64,000 nt of DNA from Streptomyces candidus (GCF_014207445.1 NZ_JACHEM010000004.1:310001-374000); one strand, 5' to 3'. Numbered from the stretch's first letter, positions 36,771-45,950 are shown. Notes: generated by a model not told the origin, from the sequence alone. Program-made: numbers and translations.

Positions 36771-38075
36771 TCACTTCGCCGAGCGTGCCTCCGACGCGGA
36801 CTTCCTCGGCTCCGGCATGGCCCCGTACACCGTCCGCCCCTGCGGCCGGCCGCCGCGCAGCCGCCACGCCAGCCACCCCAGCAGCCCGAGCGACGCCATC
36901 GCGTACGGCGAGAGGCCCGGCTGCTGCCACCACGGCAACTGCACGTCCAGGTCCCCGTGGTGCGGCAACGCCCAGAAGCTGCGGCAGGTGAAGAGAGCCG
37001 CGAGGGCGGCGGCCGCACGGTAGCGGCGTTCACCGCACAGCAGGGCGAGCAGCGGTACGCACCACACCCAGTGGTGCGACCAGCTGATCGGCGAGACCAG
37101 GAGCATCGTGAGCGCGACGGTCACGATGCCCCACTCCTCCAGCCCGGCGCGGACCGCCCTGCGGGCCAGCCACAGCCCGGCCAGACCGACGACCGCCGCG
37201 CAGCCGAACCACACGAGCCCCGGCTCCATCGAGTTCATCGCCCGCGCGATCATCCCCTGCAGGGACTGGTTGTCGACGATCCACACCTTGCCGACCCGCT
37301 CGGTCTCGAACATGCGCCGGGTCCAGAAGTCGAGACTCGCGGACGGCAGTACGAGGATGCCGAGCAGGACGGTGGCGACGAAGGAGGCGAGCGCCGTCAG
37401 CCCGTTCCGCACCCGGCCGGTGATCAGCAGGTACACGATGAAGATCGCCGGGGTGAGCTTGATCCCGGCGGCGACGCCGAGCCCGATGCCCTTGCCCAGG
37501 GCGCCCTTGGGCCGGTTCAGGTCCCACAGCACCAGGCATGCCAGCGCCAGGTTGATCTGGCCGAACACGAACGTCTGGAAGACCGGCTCCAGCCAGATCG
37601 CGGCGGCCGTCGCCACCAGGACAAGCTCGGGCCGCTGCGGCAGCTTGGCGAACCGCCACGACAGCCGCACGAGGACGGCGAGGAGGATGAGGTTCCCGAC
37701 GAAGAAGCAGACCTTCATGGCCACGACCGGCACCCAGGTCGTCGGCACGAAGAGGATCGCGGCGAACGGCGGATAGGTGGCGGGCAGCTTCCACTCCGTC
37801 GTCACGAAGTCGTACAGGCTCGTCCCGTCGACGACGGCCTGTCCTTCGGCCCGGTAGACGAGGGTGTCGCCCAGCGGGATACGGGTCACGAGGAAGAGGG
37901 CCGTGAGCGCGGCCACGGACAGCAGGAGCAGTACGCGGGCGCCCAGGAGGGCGCGGGGGCGGGCGGGGCGGCTGCCGCCGGCCCCGGGGCTCGCACCCGT
38001 GGTGCGCGCGGCCCGGGGACTGGCTTCCTCGGGTCGGTCAACGGCGCGGGCGTTCTCGGTCCGGTCTGTCGTCAC
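36771..38075 (-). CDS. GT87-family (DUF2029) mannosyltransferase
   Basis: 434 residues from GTG 38075. A polytopic membrane enzyme with about 10 helices. Family features: the first extracytoplasmic loop with LGDTLVYRAEGQAVVDGTSL and YDFVTTEWKLPATYPPF (acidic and catalytic residues), and the late SPISWSHHWVW motif. GT87 enzymes use polyprenyl-phosphate mannose to add alpha-1,2-mannose to envelope lipoglycans. TAGGGT (38083-38088, minus strand) sits 7 nt before the start, suggesting a leaderless mRNA. Confidence 0.88.
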   Translation of the reverse strand: MTTDRTENARAVDRPEEASPRAARTTGASPGAGGSRPARPRALLGARVLLLLSVAALTALFLVTRIPLGDTLVYRAEGQAVVDGTSLYDFVTTEWKLPATYPPFAAILFVPTTWVPVVAMKVCFFVGNLILLAVLVRLSWRFAKLPQRPELVLVATAAAIWLEPVFQTFVFGQINLALACLVLWDLNRPKGALGKGIGLGVAAGIKLTPAIFIVYLLITGRVRNGLTALASFVATVLLGILVLPSASLDFWTRRMFETERVGKVWIVDNQSLQGMIARAMNSMEPGLVWFGCAAVVGLAGLWLARRAVRAGLEEWGIVTVALTMLLVSPISWSHHWVWCVPLLALLCGERRYRAAAALAALFTCRSFWALPHHGDLDVQLPWWQQPGLSPYAMASLGLLGWLAWRLRGGRPQGRTVYGAMPEPRKSASEARSAK

Positions 38076-38094
38076 GACGGCAACCCTATGAGGC

Positions 38095-38490
38095 ACGGGG
38101 CCCGACCGGGCCACGCCCGCTCTGCTTCGCGCCACACGCGGGAGCGGGACGATGGCCGCGCGGCGCCGTGCAGGGGGGCTGGTGACCGAAGGTGCGCGCG
38201 CGTGCAGGCGCCGGACGCATGGGCCCGCGCGTGCCGTACAGGGGTCGGCTGCGACAGGCTCGCGCACGTGCAGGCGCCGGACGCATGGACCCGCGCGGCG
38301 CCGTGCGGAGGCCGCCTACGGCAGGCGCGCGCACGTACAGGGGCCGGGTTGCGCGTATGCGTGCGTGCGCTGGGTCCGGTTCCGTCATGGCGCACGCACG
38401 CACTCGGTCCGGTCCTGGGGGCACGTACTCGGTCCGATTCACGTCGGGGCGTACCCGGCCCGGTTCCCGCGGGCGCGTGCCGCGCGGTGT
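38095..38490. repeat. degenerate minisatellite region
   Basis: A 400-bp stretch without a credible gene. A GCAGGCGCCGGACGCATGG core with flanking CCCGCGCG occurs at about 38195-38231 and 38262-38297, with a weaker third copy near 38326-38349 (about 67-bp spacing). From 38370 to 38460, CTCGGTCCGGT-like words recur at short intervals. Long open frames here come only from GC bias. Confidence 0.6.
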
Positions 38491-38781
38491 TCAGCGCTCC
38501 GTGGGGGTCCTGCGGCCGTCCGCCCACGCGTCGCGCTCGTACCGCCAGTCCTCGCCCGTGCGGTCGCCCGCGTTCCGGTTCTCGGCCTTCCAGTCCTCCG
38601 CGTAGTCGCCGAGCAGGACCACGCCGACCGCCGCGCCCACGAAGATCCGGACGGCGCGCAGCGCGCGGACCGCGCGGTGCGGTTTGTCCGAGACCGCGGT
38701 GGCACCGGACTGTCCGTGGCCCGTCGGTCGGGCTCCTGCCATTCCTGTTGCTGCACCTGGGGTGAACGTCGCTGTACTCAT
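38491..38781 (-). CDS. small hypothetical protein with one hydrophobic segment
   Basis: 96 residues. A Gly/Ala/Thr-rich N-terminus, then RAVRIFVGAAVGVVLLGDYA (one possible membrane segment), then a highly charged tail with DYAEDWKAENRNAGDRTGED. No family recognised. The GGAGG is only 1 nt from this ATG. A 3-codon frame ATG GAG GTA TGA ends overlapping the start, so either coupling or a different start is possible. Confidence 0.5.
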   Translation of the reverse strand: MSTATFTPGAATGMAGARPTGHGQSGATAVSDKPHRAVRALRAVRIFVGAAVGVVLLGDYAEDWKAENRNAGDRTGEDWRYERDAWADGRRTPTER

Positions 38782-39205
38782 ACCTCCATGGTGTCCGCCG
38801 CCCCTCCTCCGCACATCGAACCCGGGGGTGAACCTCCCCCGTCTCCGCCTCCACCCCCAGGCTGACTCCGCCCCTCGAACTCACCCCGGAGTCTGACGGG
38901 TTGCCCCCACCCCGCGCGCTCCCGCTGCCTGGGCCCCTACCCCGCCGCGGGGAGAAAGCCGTTCGCCACCGCCCCTCCCCGCCGCTACACTCGCCCGTCT
39001 GCCCGCCTCCCTTCCGTGGAGCGCGCCGCCCGGACGGAAACCGGGCGGCAGCCAAGTCGTGATCAGCCCGCGTGATCATCCAGACGTGATCCCCGCCGAG
39101 CCGTGCCGCACACCCGGCCGCCCCGGTCCTCGCCCCGCGCGCAGGACCCGGCCGCCGCAAGGAACCCGGCCGCCCGGCCCGCGTACCCAAGCCGGAGGCA
39201 AAGCC
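38782..39205. other. intergenic region and leader of the HelD-like gene
   Basis: It carries TACACT (38986-38991), a plausible -10; a perfect 9-bp hairpin GCCGCCCGG/CCGGGCGGC (39025-39049, 7-nt loop); and the GATC-headed repeats at 39061-39090. If transcription begins near 39000, the leader is about 200 nt, long for this genome. No rifamycin-element-like palindrome was recognised. Confidence 0.45.
39061..39092. repeat. GATC-headed 13-14-bp leader repeats
   Basis: GATCAGCCCGCGT (39061-39073), GATCATCCAGACGT (39074-39087), then GATCC from 39088. The unit closely resembles the GATCAGCACCGCGT repeats upstream of copA. Confidence 0.55.
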
Positions 39206-41359
39206 GTGCCCGCGCACGTTCCCGACAGTGACCCCAGCACCCCGCCCAGCACCACTGCCACCACCCCCACGCCCGGCAGCACCAGCACCAGCCTCCTCGC
39301 CGACGACCCCCTCGCCCGCGAACGCGCCCATCTCGCCGCCTCCCGTTCCGCACTCCGCGCCATGCGGGAGGACGTCGAGAACCTCGACATCAGGGACGTC
39401 ACCGCGAACTGGGTCAACGCCGCAGTCCTCACCGCCCAGATCGACGACCGCATCAAGGCCCTCGCCGACCTCTCCCACACCCCCCTCTTCTTCGGCCGCC
39501 TCGACTACCTGCACACGGTCGGCGCCGATCTCGCCGAGGGTTCCGCGGGGGAGAGCTTCTACATCGGCCGTCGGCACGTGCACGACGCCCACGGCGACCC
39601 CATGGTCATCGACTGGCGCGCCCCCGTCTCGCAGCCCTTCTACCGCGCCTCCCGGAAGAACCCGCAGGACGTCGGGCTGCGCCGCCGCTTCGGCTACACG
39701 GGCGGCGAGCTCACCGCGTACGAGGACGAGCACCTCACCGACGCCACCGAGACCGAGCGGACCAGCAAGCTCCTCCAGGCGGAGATCGAGCGTCCCCGCG
39801 TCGGCCCGATGCGGGACATCGTCGCGACGATCCAGCCGGAGCAGGACGAGATCGTACGGTCGGGGCTCTCCGGCTCGGTCTGCGTGCAGGGCGGCCCCGG
39901 CACCGGAAAGACCGCCGTCGGCCTGCACCGGGTCGCCTACCTCCTCTACGCGCACCGCGAGCGCCTCGCCCGCACCGGCACCCTCGTCATCGGCCCGAAC
40001 AGGTCCTTCCTGCACTACATCGAGCAAGTCCTGCCCGCCCTGGGCGAGTTGGAAGTGAAGCAGGCGACCGTGGACGACCTCGTCACCAGCGGGGCAGGCG
40101 CGGGCATCGAGATCCGCGCCACCGACGAACCCGCCGCGACCTCAGTGATCAAGGGCGACGCCCGGATGGCCGAGGTGCTGCGACGCGCGATCCGCGCACA
40201 CGTGACGATGCCGACCGAGCCGGTGGTCGTCGTGCGCGGCTCGCGTCGCTGGCGGGTCCCCACGTACGAACTGGAGGGGATCGTGGGCGAGTTGCTGGCC
40301 CGCGACATTCGTTACGGTGCGGCCCGCGACGCCCTGCCGCGCCGCATCGCCCACCAGATCCTCGTGCGGATGGAGGAGGCGGGCGAGGCCCCCGACGACC
40401 GCGTGCAGGACACGGTCGCCCGCGATCCGGCCGTGAAGCAGGCGGTCAAGGCGATCTGGCCGCCGGTCGACCCGGCGAAACTGGTCCTGCGCCTGATCTC
40501 CGACGCCGGGTTCCTCGCCGAGCACGCGGACGGCGTTCTCACCGACGACGAGCAGCGCACTCTCCTGCACCCCAGGCCCGCCCGCTCCCCGAAGTCCGCG
40601 AAGTGGTCGGCGGCCGACGCCGTACTCATCGACGAGGCCCGCGACCTGGTGGAGCGCACGCACTCGCTCGGCCACGTCGTGCTCGACGAGGCGCAGGACC
40701 TGTCCCCCATGCAGTACCGGGCGGTGGGGCGCCGGTGCTCGACCGGGTCGGCGACGATCCTCGGGGACCTCGCACAGGGCACCACACCGTGGGCGACGGG
40801 GAGTTGGGCCGAGGCGCTCGCCCACCTCGGCAAGCCGGACGCGGTCGTCGAGGAACTCACGGCCGGTTTCCGGGTCCCGCGCGACGTCATCGCGTACGCG
40901 TCACGGCTCCTCCCCCTCATGTCCCCGGGCCTCACGCCGGTCTCCTCCGTACGCGAGAGTCCCGGCGCGATGTCGGTCCAACTCGTGCCGGGCGAGGCGG
41001 ACCTGGACACGGCAGTGGTGGCCGCCTGCGAGGAGGCCCTCACTCACGAGGGCTCGATCGGCCTGATCGCCGCCGACACCCGCATCCCGGCCCTGGCGAA
41101 GGCACTGGAGGCGGCCGGTCACTCCTGGCTCTCCCCCGGTGAGGAGACCACCGCGGCGTCCCGCCTGACCCTCGTACCGGCCTCCCTCGCCAAGGGCCTC
41201 GAATACGACTACGTGGTCCTCGACGAGCCGGCGGCCGTAGTCGGCGCCGAACCGGACGAACGGACGGGCCTGCGCCGGCTGTACGTGGCCCTGACCCGAG
41301 CGGTGTCGGGCCTGACCGTACGACACGCACTCCCCCTGCCGGAGGCACTGAGGGACTGA
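39206..41359 (+). CDS. HelD/HelR-like RNA-polymerase-associated ATPase
   Basis: 717 residues from GTG 39206, 8 nt after GGAGG. UvrD-like superfamily 1 ATPase. An N-terminal coiled-coil region (RERAHLAASRSALRAMREDV) precedes the HelD-type FFGRLDY and YIGRRHVHDAHGDPMVIDWR block. Walker A is GGPGTGKT (229-236), Walker B VLDEAQDLSPMQY, and the late motif GLEYDYVVLDEP. HelD proteins clear stalled RNA polymerase; HelR members can displace rifamycin. Whether this copy confers rifamycin tolerance cannot be told from sequence. Monocistronic. Confidence 0.88.
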   Translation: MPAHVPDSDPSTPPSTTATTPTPGSTSTSLLADDPLARERAHLAASRSALRAMREDVENLDIRDVTANWVNAAVLTAQIDDRIKALADLSHTPLFFGRLDYLHTVGADLAEGSAGESFYIGRRHVHDAHGDPMVIDWRAPVSQPFYRASRKNPQDVGLRRRFGYTGGELTAYEDEHLTDATETERTSKLLQAEIERPRVGPMRDIVATIQPEQDEIVRSGLSGSVCVQGGPGTGKTAVGLHRVAYLLYAHRERLARTGTLVIGPNRSFLHYIEQVLPALGELEVKQATVDDLVTSGAGAGIEIRATDEPAATSVIKGDARMAEVLRRAIRAHVTMPTEPVVVVRGSRRWRVPTYELEGIVGELLARDIRYGAARDALPRRIAHQILVRMEEAGEAPDDRVQDTVARDPAVKQAVKAIWPPVDPAKLVLRLISDAGFLAEHADGVLTDDEQRTLLHPRPARSPKSAKWSAADAVLIDEARDLVERTHSLGHVVLDEAQDLSPMQYRAVGRRCSTGSATILGDLAQGTTPWATGSWAEALAHLGKPDAVVEELTAGFRVPRDVIAYASRLLPLMSPGLTPVSSVRESPGAMSVQLVPGEADLDTAVVAACEEALTHEGSIGLIAADTRIPALAKALEAAGHSWLSPGEETTAASRLTLVPASLAKGLEYDYVVLDEPAAVVGAEPDERTGLRRLYVALTRAVSGLTVRHALPLPEALRD

Positions 41360-41659
41360 CGGGCCGACCGGAAGCGGCCCAGGGGCGGCAGGACGGCCGG
41401 CGAGACGCCTGGACCCCGCGCCGGCAGTGCCCGCGCGGGGTGGGCCTGGGCGCGTCCCGTGCGCGAGCCGTACCCGCACGGGGCCGTGGGGTGGGCCTGG
41501 GCGCGTCCCGCGCGGGGTGGCGCGTCCCGCGCGGGACGTACCCGCGTGGGGCGCCCTGGGCACGGCACGCGACCCGGGCGTCCGTCGCCCCCCTCCCCGG
41601 CCCTCCGGTCAACGGCTCCTGGCAGGAGGCAGGGCCCCCGTCCCGGGCCGCGTGCCACC
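41360..41659. repeat. 300-bp spacer with GC-rich tandem motifs
   Basis: GGGGTGGGCCTGGGCGCGTC occurs at about 41437-41456 and 41489-41508. GCGTCCCGCGCGGGACG near 41522-41538 is palindromic and flanked by CCCGCGTGGGG-like words. No credible gene; it lies between the convergent helD-like and cutC genes. Confidence 0.55.
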
Positions 41660-42349
41660 TCAGGCGTCCAGCACCCGCCGCCACTCCCGCACGGCCGCCG
41701 CCGACACCGGCTCCGCCCAGCCGCCCGGCCGGGCCGCGCCGCCGATGTGGAACGCGTTGATCCCCCCGGCCCGCAGCTGCGGCAGATGGTCCAGTCGCAG
41801 TCCGCCGCCCACCAGGATCTGCGCCCCGTATCCGGGCTCACCCGCCCGGCCGGCCTCCGCCAGCAGCGTCGGAAGGCCCGCGTCGACGCCCTGCGCCGAC
41901 CCCGCCGTCAGGTAGGTGTCGAGTCCCGGGAGGTCCGCCAGTTGCTTGCGCACCGCGTCCCGGTCGTCCGCCCTGTCGATCGCCCGGTGGAACGTCCACC
42001 GGCACCCCGCCAGCTCCGCGACGAGCCGTTCCACCGCGACCAGGTCCGCGTTGCCGTCCGCGTCGAGGAATCCGAGGACGAACTCCTCGGCGCCCTCCGC
42101 GCGCAGCCCGCGCGCGCTCTCGGCCAGCGCGTTCACGTCACCGGCCGCGAATCCGTCGGTGGCCCGCAGCATCACGCGCAGCGGAATGTCCACGGCGGCA
42201 CGGATCGCGGCGAAGGTCTCGCGGGGCGGGGTGAGTCCGTCCGCAGCCATGTCCGTGACCAGTTCGAGCCGGTCGGCCCCTCCGGCCTGCGCCGCGACCG
42301 CGTCCTCGGCACTGAGGGCGATCACCTCCAGGACTGCACGCTCACTCAT
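41660..42349 (-). CDS. cutC: copper homeostasis protein CutC
   Basis: 229 residues, a single TIM barrel. Family blocks: EVIALSAEDAVAAQAGGADR, LELVTDMAADGLTPP, WTFHRAIDRADD and QILVGGGLRLDHLPQL. CutC was named for copper tolerance, but direct metal handling is debated. Here it is divergent from copA across a region with CsoR-type boxes, supporting a link with copper. ATG 42349 begins the conserved ERAVLEVIA; the longer frame extends into the promoter. Confidence 0.92.
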   Translation of the reverse strand: MSERAVLEVIALSAEDAVAAQAGGADRLELVTDMAADGLTPPRETFAAIRAAVDIPLRVMLRATDGFAAGDVNALAESARGLRAEGAEEFVLGFLDADGNADLVAVERLVAELAGCRWTFHRAIDRADDRDAVRKQLADLPGLDTYLTAGSAQGVDAGLPTLLAEAGRAGEPGYGAQILVGGGLRLDHLPQLRAGGINAFHIGGAARPGGWAEPVSAAAVREWRRVLDA

Positions 42350-42399
42350 GGGGTTTCCGCTTCCTTCGCCATCACCAGTCGACACGGCCACGAACAGAC

Positions 42400-42426
42400 A
42401 TAGGTCTAGTCCAATCCCCAGACTAG
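42400..42426. promoter_or_regulatory. inverted repeats upstream of cutC (DasR-like site)
   Basis: On the minus strand, ATTGGACTAGACCTAT (42400-42415) matches 12 of 16 positions of the DasR-responsive element ACTGGTCTAGACCACT as I recall it. CTAGTC and GACTAG also form a 6-bp inverted repeat with a 9-nt spacer (42406-42426). Either could be the operator for cutC. Confidence 0.35.
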
Positions 42427-42490
42427 AGGCCCCGCTCGGCCCGCGCACCTTCCGTGCACGCGTTTCCCGTTCACCGCCCACTGTCCCGCA

Positions 42491-42580
42491 TACCCCCGGG
42501 GAGTACAAAAACTCCACTTGCCCCGCATGGGGGAGGGGGGTATACAGGAACCAAGCCAATTATACCCCCAGGGGGTAATA
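42491..42580 (+). promoter_or_regulatory. copA promoter with CsoR-type boxes
   Basis: A -35 TTGCCC (42518-42523) and -10 TATACA (42541-42546) are separated by 17 bp. A perfect TACCCCCAGGGGGTA (42563-42577) is the signature of copper-sensing CsoR repressors. Related G/C-tract sites lie upstream (TACCCCCGGGGAGTA, 42491-42505) and in the spacer (GGGGGAGGGGGGTATA, to 42544). Copper would release CsoR and induce copA. No csoR gene is in the window. Confidence 0.75.
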
Positions 42581-42590
42581 GGCGCCGAGA

Positions 42591-42660
42591 GATCAGCACC
42601 GCGTGATCAGCACCGCGTGATCAGCACCGCGTGATCAGCGTGGGGTGATCAGCACCGCAC
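42591..42660. repeat. five-unit 14-bp tandem repeat in the copA leader
   Basis: GATCAGCACCGCGT at 42591-42604, 42605-42618 and 42619-42632; variant GATCAGCGTGGGGT at 42633-42646; GATCAGCACCGCAC at 42647-42660. All are in phase with no interruption, between the CsoR box and the copA start. Confidence 0.9.
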
Positions 42661-42732
42661 CACCGGCACGTACCGCACACCCGGCACCAACAACAGCACG
42701 GACACCACATCTCGCGTCCCAGGAGAGTCGTC

Positions 42733-45039
42733 ATGACCGTCCAGACACCGGCACCCAAGCCGTCCCCGGCAGCCGCACCCGCGTCCCCCGCCCTCGTCGA
42801 ACTCGCCATCGGCGGCATGACCTGCGCCTCCTGCGCCGCCCGCATCGAGAAGAAGCTCAACCGGATGGACGGCGTCCAGGCGACGGTCAACTACGCCACC
42901 GAGAAGGCGAAGATCGCGTACGACGGCGAGAACACCCAGGTCGGCGACCTGATCGCCACCGTGGAGAAGACCGGCTACACCGCGCGGCAGCCCACCCCCC
43001 AGGAACGCCCGCCCGAATCCGGTACGACGGGCGACAGCGAGGGGACGGCCCCCGAAGAACCCGACCCCGCGCTCGTCTCCCTCCGCCAGCGCCTGGTCAC
43101 CGCCACCGTCCTCGCCGTCCCCGTGATCGCGATGTCGATGGTCCCGGCGCTCCAGTTCCCGTACTGGCAGTGGCTGGCGCTCACCCTCACCGCGCCCGTG
43201 GTGACGTACGCCGCCTGGCCCTTCCACCGCGCCGCGTTCACCAATGCCCGGCACGGCGCGGCGACGATGGACACGTTGATCTCGGTCGGCACCTCGGCCG
43301 CGTTCCTCTGGTCGCTGTGGGCCCTCTTCCTCGGCACGGCGGGCATGCCCGGCATGACGCACCCCTTCGAGCTGAAGATCTCCCGGAGCGACGGCGCCGG
43401 GAACATCTACCTGGAGGCGGCTGCCGGGGTGACCGCCTTCATCCTGGCCGGCCGCTACTTCGAGGCCCGCTCGAAGCGCAAGGCGGGCGCGGCCCTCAAG
43501 GCGCTCCTCCAGCTCGGTGCGAAGAACGTCACCGTCCTGCGCGACGGCACCGAAGTCACCGTACCGACGGCCCAGTTGAAGGCAGGGGACCGCTTCCTGG
43601 TCCGCCCCGGCGAGAAGATCGCCACGGACGGCACGGTCGTCGAGGGCACCTCGGCCGTCGACGCGTCGATGCTGACCGGGGAATCCGTGCCCGTCGAGGT
43701 CGGCGTGGGCGACAGCGTCACCGGCGCCACCCTCAACGCGGGCGGCCGGCTCGTCGTCGACGCCACCCGGGTCGGCTCGGACACCCAGCTGGCGCGGATG
43801 GCGCGCCTCGTGGAGGACGCGCAGAACGGCAAGGCCGCCGCCCAGCGCCTCGCCGACAGGATCTCCGCGGTCTTCGTACCGGTCGTCATCGCCCTGGCAC
43901 TGGGCACCCTCGGCTTCTGGCTCGGCAGCGGGGCGGGCGCGACCGCCTCCTTCACCGCCGCGGTGGCCGTCCTGATCATCGCCTGCCCCTGCGCCCTGGG
44001 CCTCGCCACCCCGACCGCCCTCATGGTCGGCACGGGGCGCGGCGCGCAGCTCGGCATCCTGATCAAGGGACCCGAGGTCCTGGAGACCACCCGGAAGGTC
44101 GACACGATCGTCCTCGACAAGACCGGTACCGTCACTACCGGCCGCATGACCCTCCTCGATGTGCACCTCGCGGACAACGCCACCGAGACCGACGTACTGC
44201 GCCTGGCAGGTGCGTTGGAGAACGCGTCCGAGCACCCGATCGCGCGGGCGGTCGCGGTCGGCGCCGTCGAGCGCACCGGCCCCCTCCCCACCCCCGAGGA
44301 CTTCGCCAACGTCCCCGGGCTCGGCGTCCAGGGCGTCGTCGACGGCCACGCGGTCCTCGTCGGCCGTACGCGCCTTCTCGCCGACTGGTCGATTCCCCTC
44401 CCCGCCGCCCTGGAACGCGCCAAGGCGGACGCCGAGGCCGCCGGCCGTACCGCCATCGCCGTCGCCTGGGACGGCGAGGCCCGCGCGGTCCTCACGGTCG
44501 CCGACGCGGTGAAGGACACCAGCGCCGAAGCGGTCACCCGGCTCAAGGCCCTCGGCCTCACCCCGATCCTGCTGACCGGCGACAACAGGGCGGTCGCGGA
44601 GGCGGTCGCCGCCGAGGTCGGCATCGAGGAGGTGATCGCCGACGTCATGCCCGAGGACAAGGTGGCAACCGTCAAGTCACTGCAATCCGAAGGGCGCTCG
44701 GTGGCCATGGTCGGCGACGGCGTCAACGACGCCGCCGCCCTCGCCCAGGCCGACCTGGGCCTGGCGCTGGGGACGGGCACGGACGCGGCGATCGAGGCGG
44801 GCGATCTGACGCTCGTACGGGGCGACCTGCGGGCCGCGGCGGACGCGATCCGCCTCTCCCGCCGCACCCTCCGCACGATCAAGTCGAACCTGTTCTGGGC
44901 GTTCGCCTACAACGTCGCCGCACTCCCGCTCGCCGCACTGGGCCTCCTCAACCCGATGATCGCGGGCGCGGCCATGGCCTTCTCGTCGGTCTTCGTGGTC
45001 GGCAACAGCCTCCGTCTGCGGGGCTTCAAAGCGGCCTGA
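42733..45039 (+). CDS. copA: copper-exporting P1B-type ATPase
   Basis: 768 residues. One N-terminal heavy-metal domain with GMTCASC (Cys31, Cys34), actuator TGES (315-318), transmembrane CPC (418-420), phosphorylated Asp462 in DKTGT, the SEHP motif in the nucleotide domain, [10 protein letters not shown] hinge, and the C-terminal YN and MAFSS residues of Cu+ pumps. It exports Cu+ from the cytosol. GGAGAG precedes the ATG. Divergent cutC and upstream CsoR boxes fit copper induction. Confidence 0.95.
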   Translation: MTVQTPAPKPSPAAAPASPALVELAIGGMTCASCAARIEKKLNRMDGVQATVNYATEKAKIAYDGENTQVGDLIATVEKTGYTARQPTPQERPPESGTTGDSEGTAPEEPDPALVSLRQRLVTATVLAVPVIAMSMVPALQFPYWQWLALTLTAPVVTYAAWPFHRAAFTNARHGAATMDTLISVGTSAAFLWSLWALFLGTAGMPGMTHPFELKISRSDGAGNIYLEAAAGVTAFILAGRYFEARSKRKAGAALKALLQLGAKNVTVLRDGTEVTVPTAQLKAGDRFLVRPGEKIATDGTVVEGTSAVDASMLTGESVPVEVGVGDSVTGATLNAGGRLVVDATRVGSDTQLARMARLVEDAQNGKAAAQRLADRISAVFVPVVIALALGTLGFWLGSGAGATASFTAAVAVLIIACPCALGLATPTALMVGTGRGAQLGILIKGPEVLETTRKVDTIVLDKTGTVTTGRMTLLDVHLADNATETDVLRLAGALENASEHPIARAVAVGAVERTGPLPTPEDFANVPGLGVQGVVDGHAVLVGRTRLLADWSIPLPAALERAKADAEAAGRTAIAVAWDGEARAVLTVADAVKDTSAEAVTRLKALGLTPILLTGDNRAVAEAVAAEVGIEEVIADVMPEDKVATVKSLQSEGRSVAMVGDGVNDAAALAQADLGLALGTGTDAAIEAGDLTLVRGDLRAAADAIRLSRRTLRTIKSNLFWAFAYNVAALPLAALGLLNPMIAGAAMAFSSVFVVGNSLRLRGFKAA

Positions 45040-45216
45040 CCGCTCCCGGACGGCCACTGCACGGGGTGGCCTCCCGGCCCCCTCCCTCGGCCCGGGGGGC
45101 CGCCCCCTGCCCGTGCCCGCCGCTCCGGAGCGGAGACCGGACGTCGGCCCGCCCCGCGCCTCGCCGCCCCCCTGCCGCAGAGCGACCGCACGGCGCCCTC
45201 CCGGCACACTGTGGGC

Positions 45217-45867
45217 ATGACGAACACGCACGACGCGGAGGACCTGCACCGCCGGTGGGCCGAAACCGTGACGGCGGTCCGCCACGGACACACCGCGGAC
45301 CCCGCCCCGTACGCCGCCCATCTCCTCGCTCGCTGGTCGGAGCCCCAGCGGCACTACCACACCGTCGCCCACCTCTCCGCCGTCCTCGGCCACCTCGACA
45401 CCCTCGCCGGCCACGCCGCCGACCCGGAGCTGGTGCGTCTCGGCGCCTGGTTCCACGACGCCGTGTACCACCCGGAGCGCGACACCAACGAGGACCGCTC
45501 CGCCCGCCTCGCCGAGCGCGCCCTTCCCGAGCTGGGCCTCTCCCCCGCCGCCACCGCCGAGGTCGCCCGCCTGGTCCGGCTCACCACCACCCACGACCCG
45601 GACCCCGACGACACCAACGGTGAGGCTCTCTGCGACGCGGACCTGGCGGTCCTCGCCGCGCCCCCGGAGGCGTACGCCGCCTACGCCTCCGCGGTGCGCA
45701 CCGAGTACGCCTTCGTGCCGGACCCCGACTTCCGGCAGGGCCGCGCCGCCGTCCTCACCCAACTCCTCGCGTTGCCCCGCCTGTTCCGTACGCCGTACGG
45801 AACCAGGCACTGGGAGGACGCGGCCCGCCACAACCTCTCCACGGAGCTGATGCTGCTCTCCCCGTGA
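45217..45867 (+). CDS. HD-domain metal-dependent phosphohydrolase-like protein
   Basis: 216 residues. HD-superfamily residues: RHYHTVAHL (first His), WFHDAVYHPE (HD pair) and CDADLAVLAAPPEAYAAYA (distal Asp). It belongs to the bacterial predicted metal-dependent HD hydrolases of about 200 residues. Substrate unknown, perhaps a nucleotide. The start follows CACACT by 6 nt with no Shine-Dalgarno; GTG 45211 is an alternative. Confidence 0.85.
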   Translation: MTNTHDAEDLHRRWAETVTAVRHGHTADPAPYAAHLLARWSEPQRHYHTVAHLSAVLGHLDTLAGHAADPELVRLGAWFHDAVYHPERDTNEDRSARLAERALPELGLSPAATAEVARLVRLTTTHDPDPDDTNGEALCDADLAVLAAPPEAYAAYASAVRTEYAFVPDPDFRQGRAAVLTQLLALPRLFRTPYGTRHWEDAARHNLSTELMLLSP

Positions 45868-45904
45868 ACCGCCGCGACGGGGGCGGTGCGCCCACCGGCC
45901 TCCC

Positions 45905-45950
45905 CACCCGGCCCTCGGCAGCACTCGGCCCTCGGCAGCACCGGCCCCCA
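45905..45950. repeat. short direct repeat
   Basis: CCCTCGGCAGCACTCGG is followed by CCCTCGGCAGCACCGG in tandem, in the 174-bp spacer between the convergent HD gene and the small gene that follows. Confidence 0.5.

Noticed and set aside
39025..39049. Hairpin in the HelD-like leader considered as a rifamycin-responsive element
   Set aside because: The sequence GCCGCCCGG/CCGGGCGGC does not resemble the CTTGC/GCAAG-centred element I recall, so rifamycin control is not claimed.
38072..40027. 651-codon minus-strand frame across the repeat spacer
   Set aside because: It crosses a repeat region and the HelD-like gene, and its composition is Gly/Arg/Val-biased; an artefact of GC-rich third positions.
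41427..42403. Plus-strand frames across cutC and its spacer
   Set aside because: They are complements of cutC and of the repeat spacer; CutC blocks on the minus strand explain the region.
42591..42660. GATC tandem repeats as a CRISPR array or replication origin
   Set aside because: Units are contiguous without spacers, and there are no cas genes, DnaA boxes or replication genes nearby.
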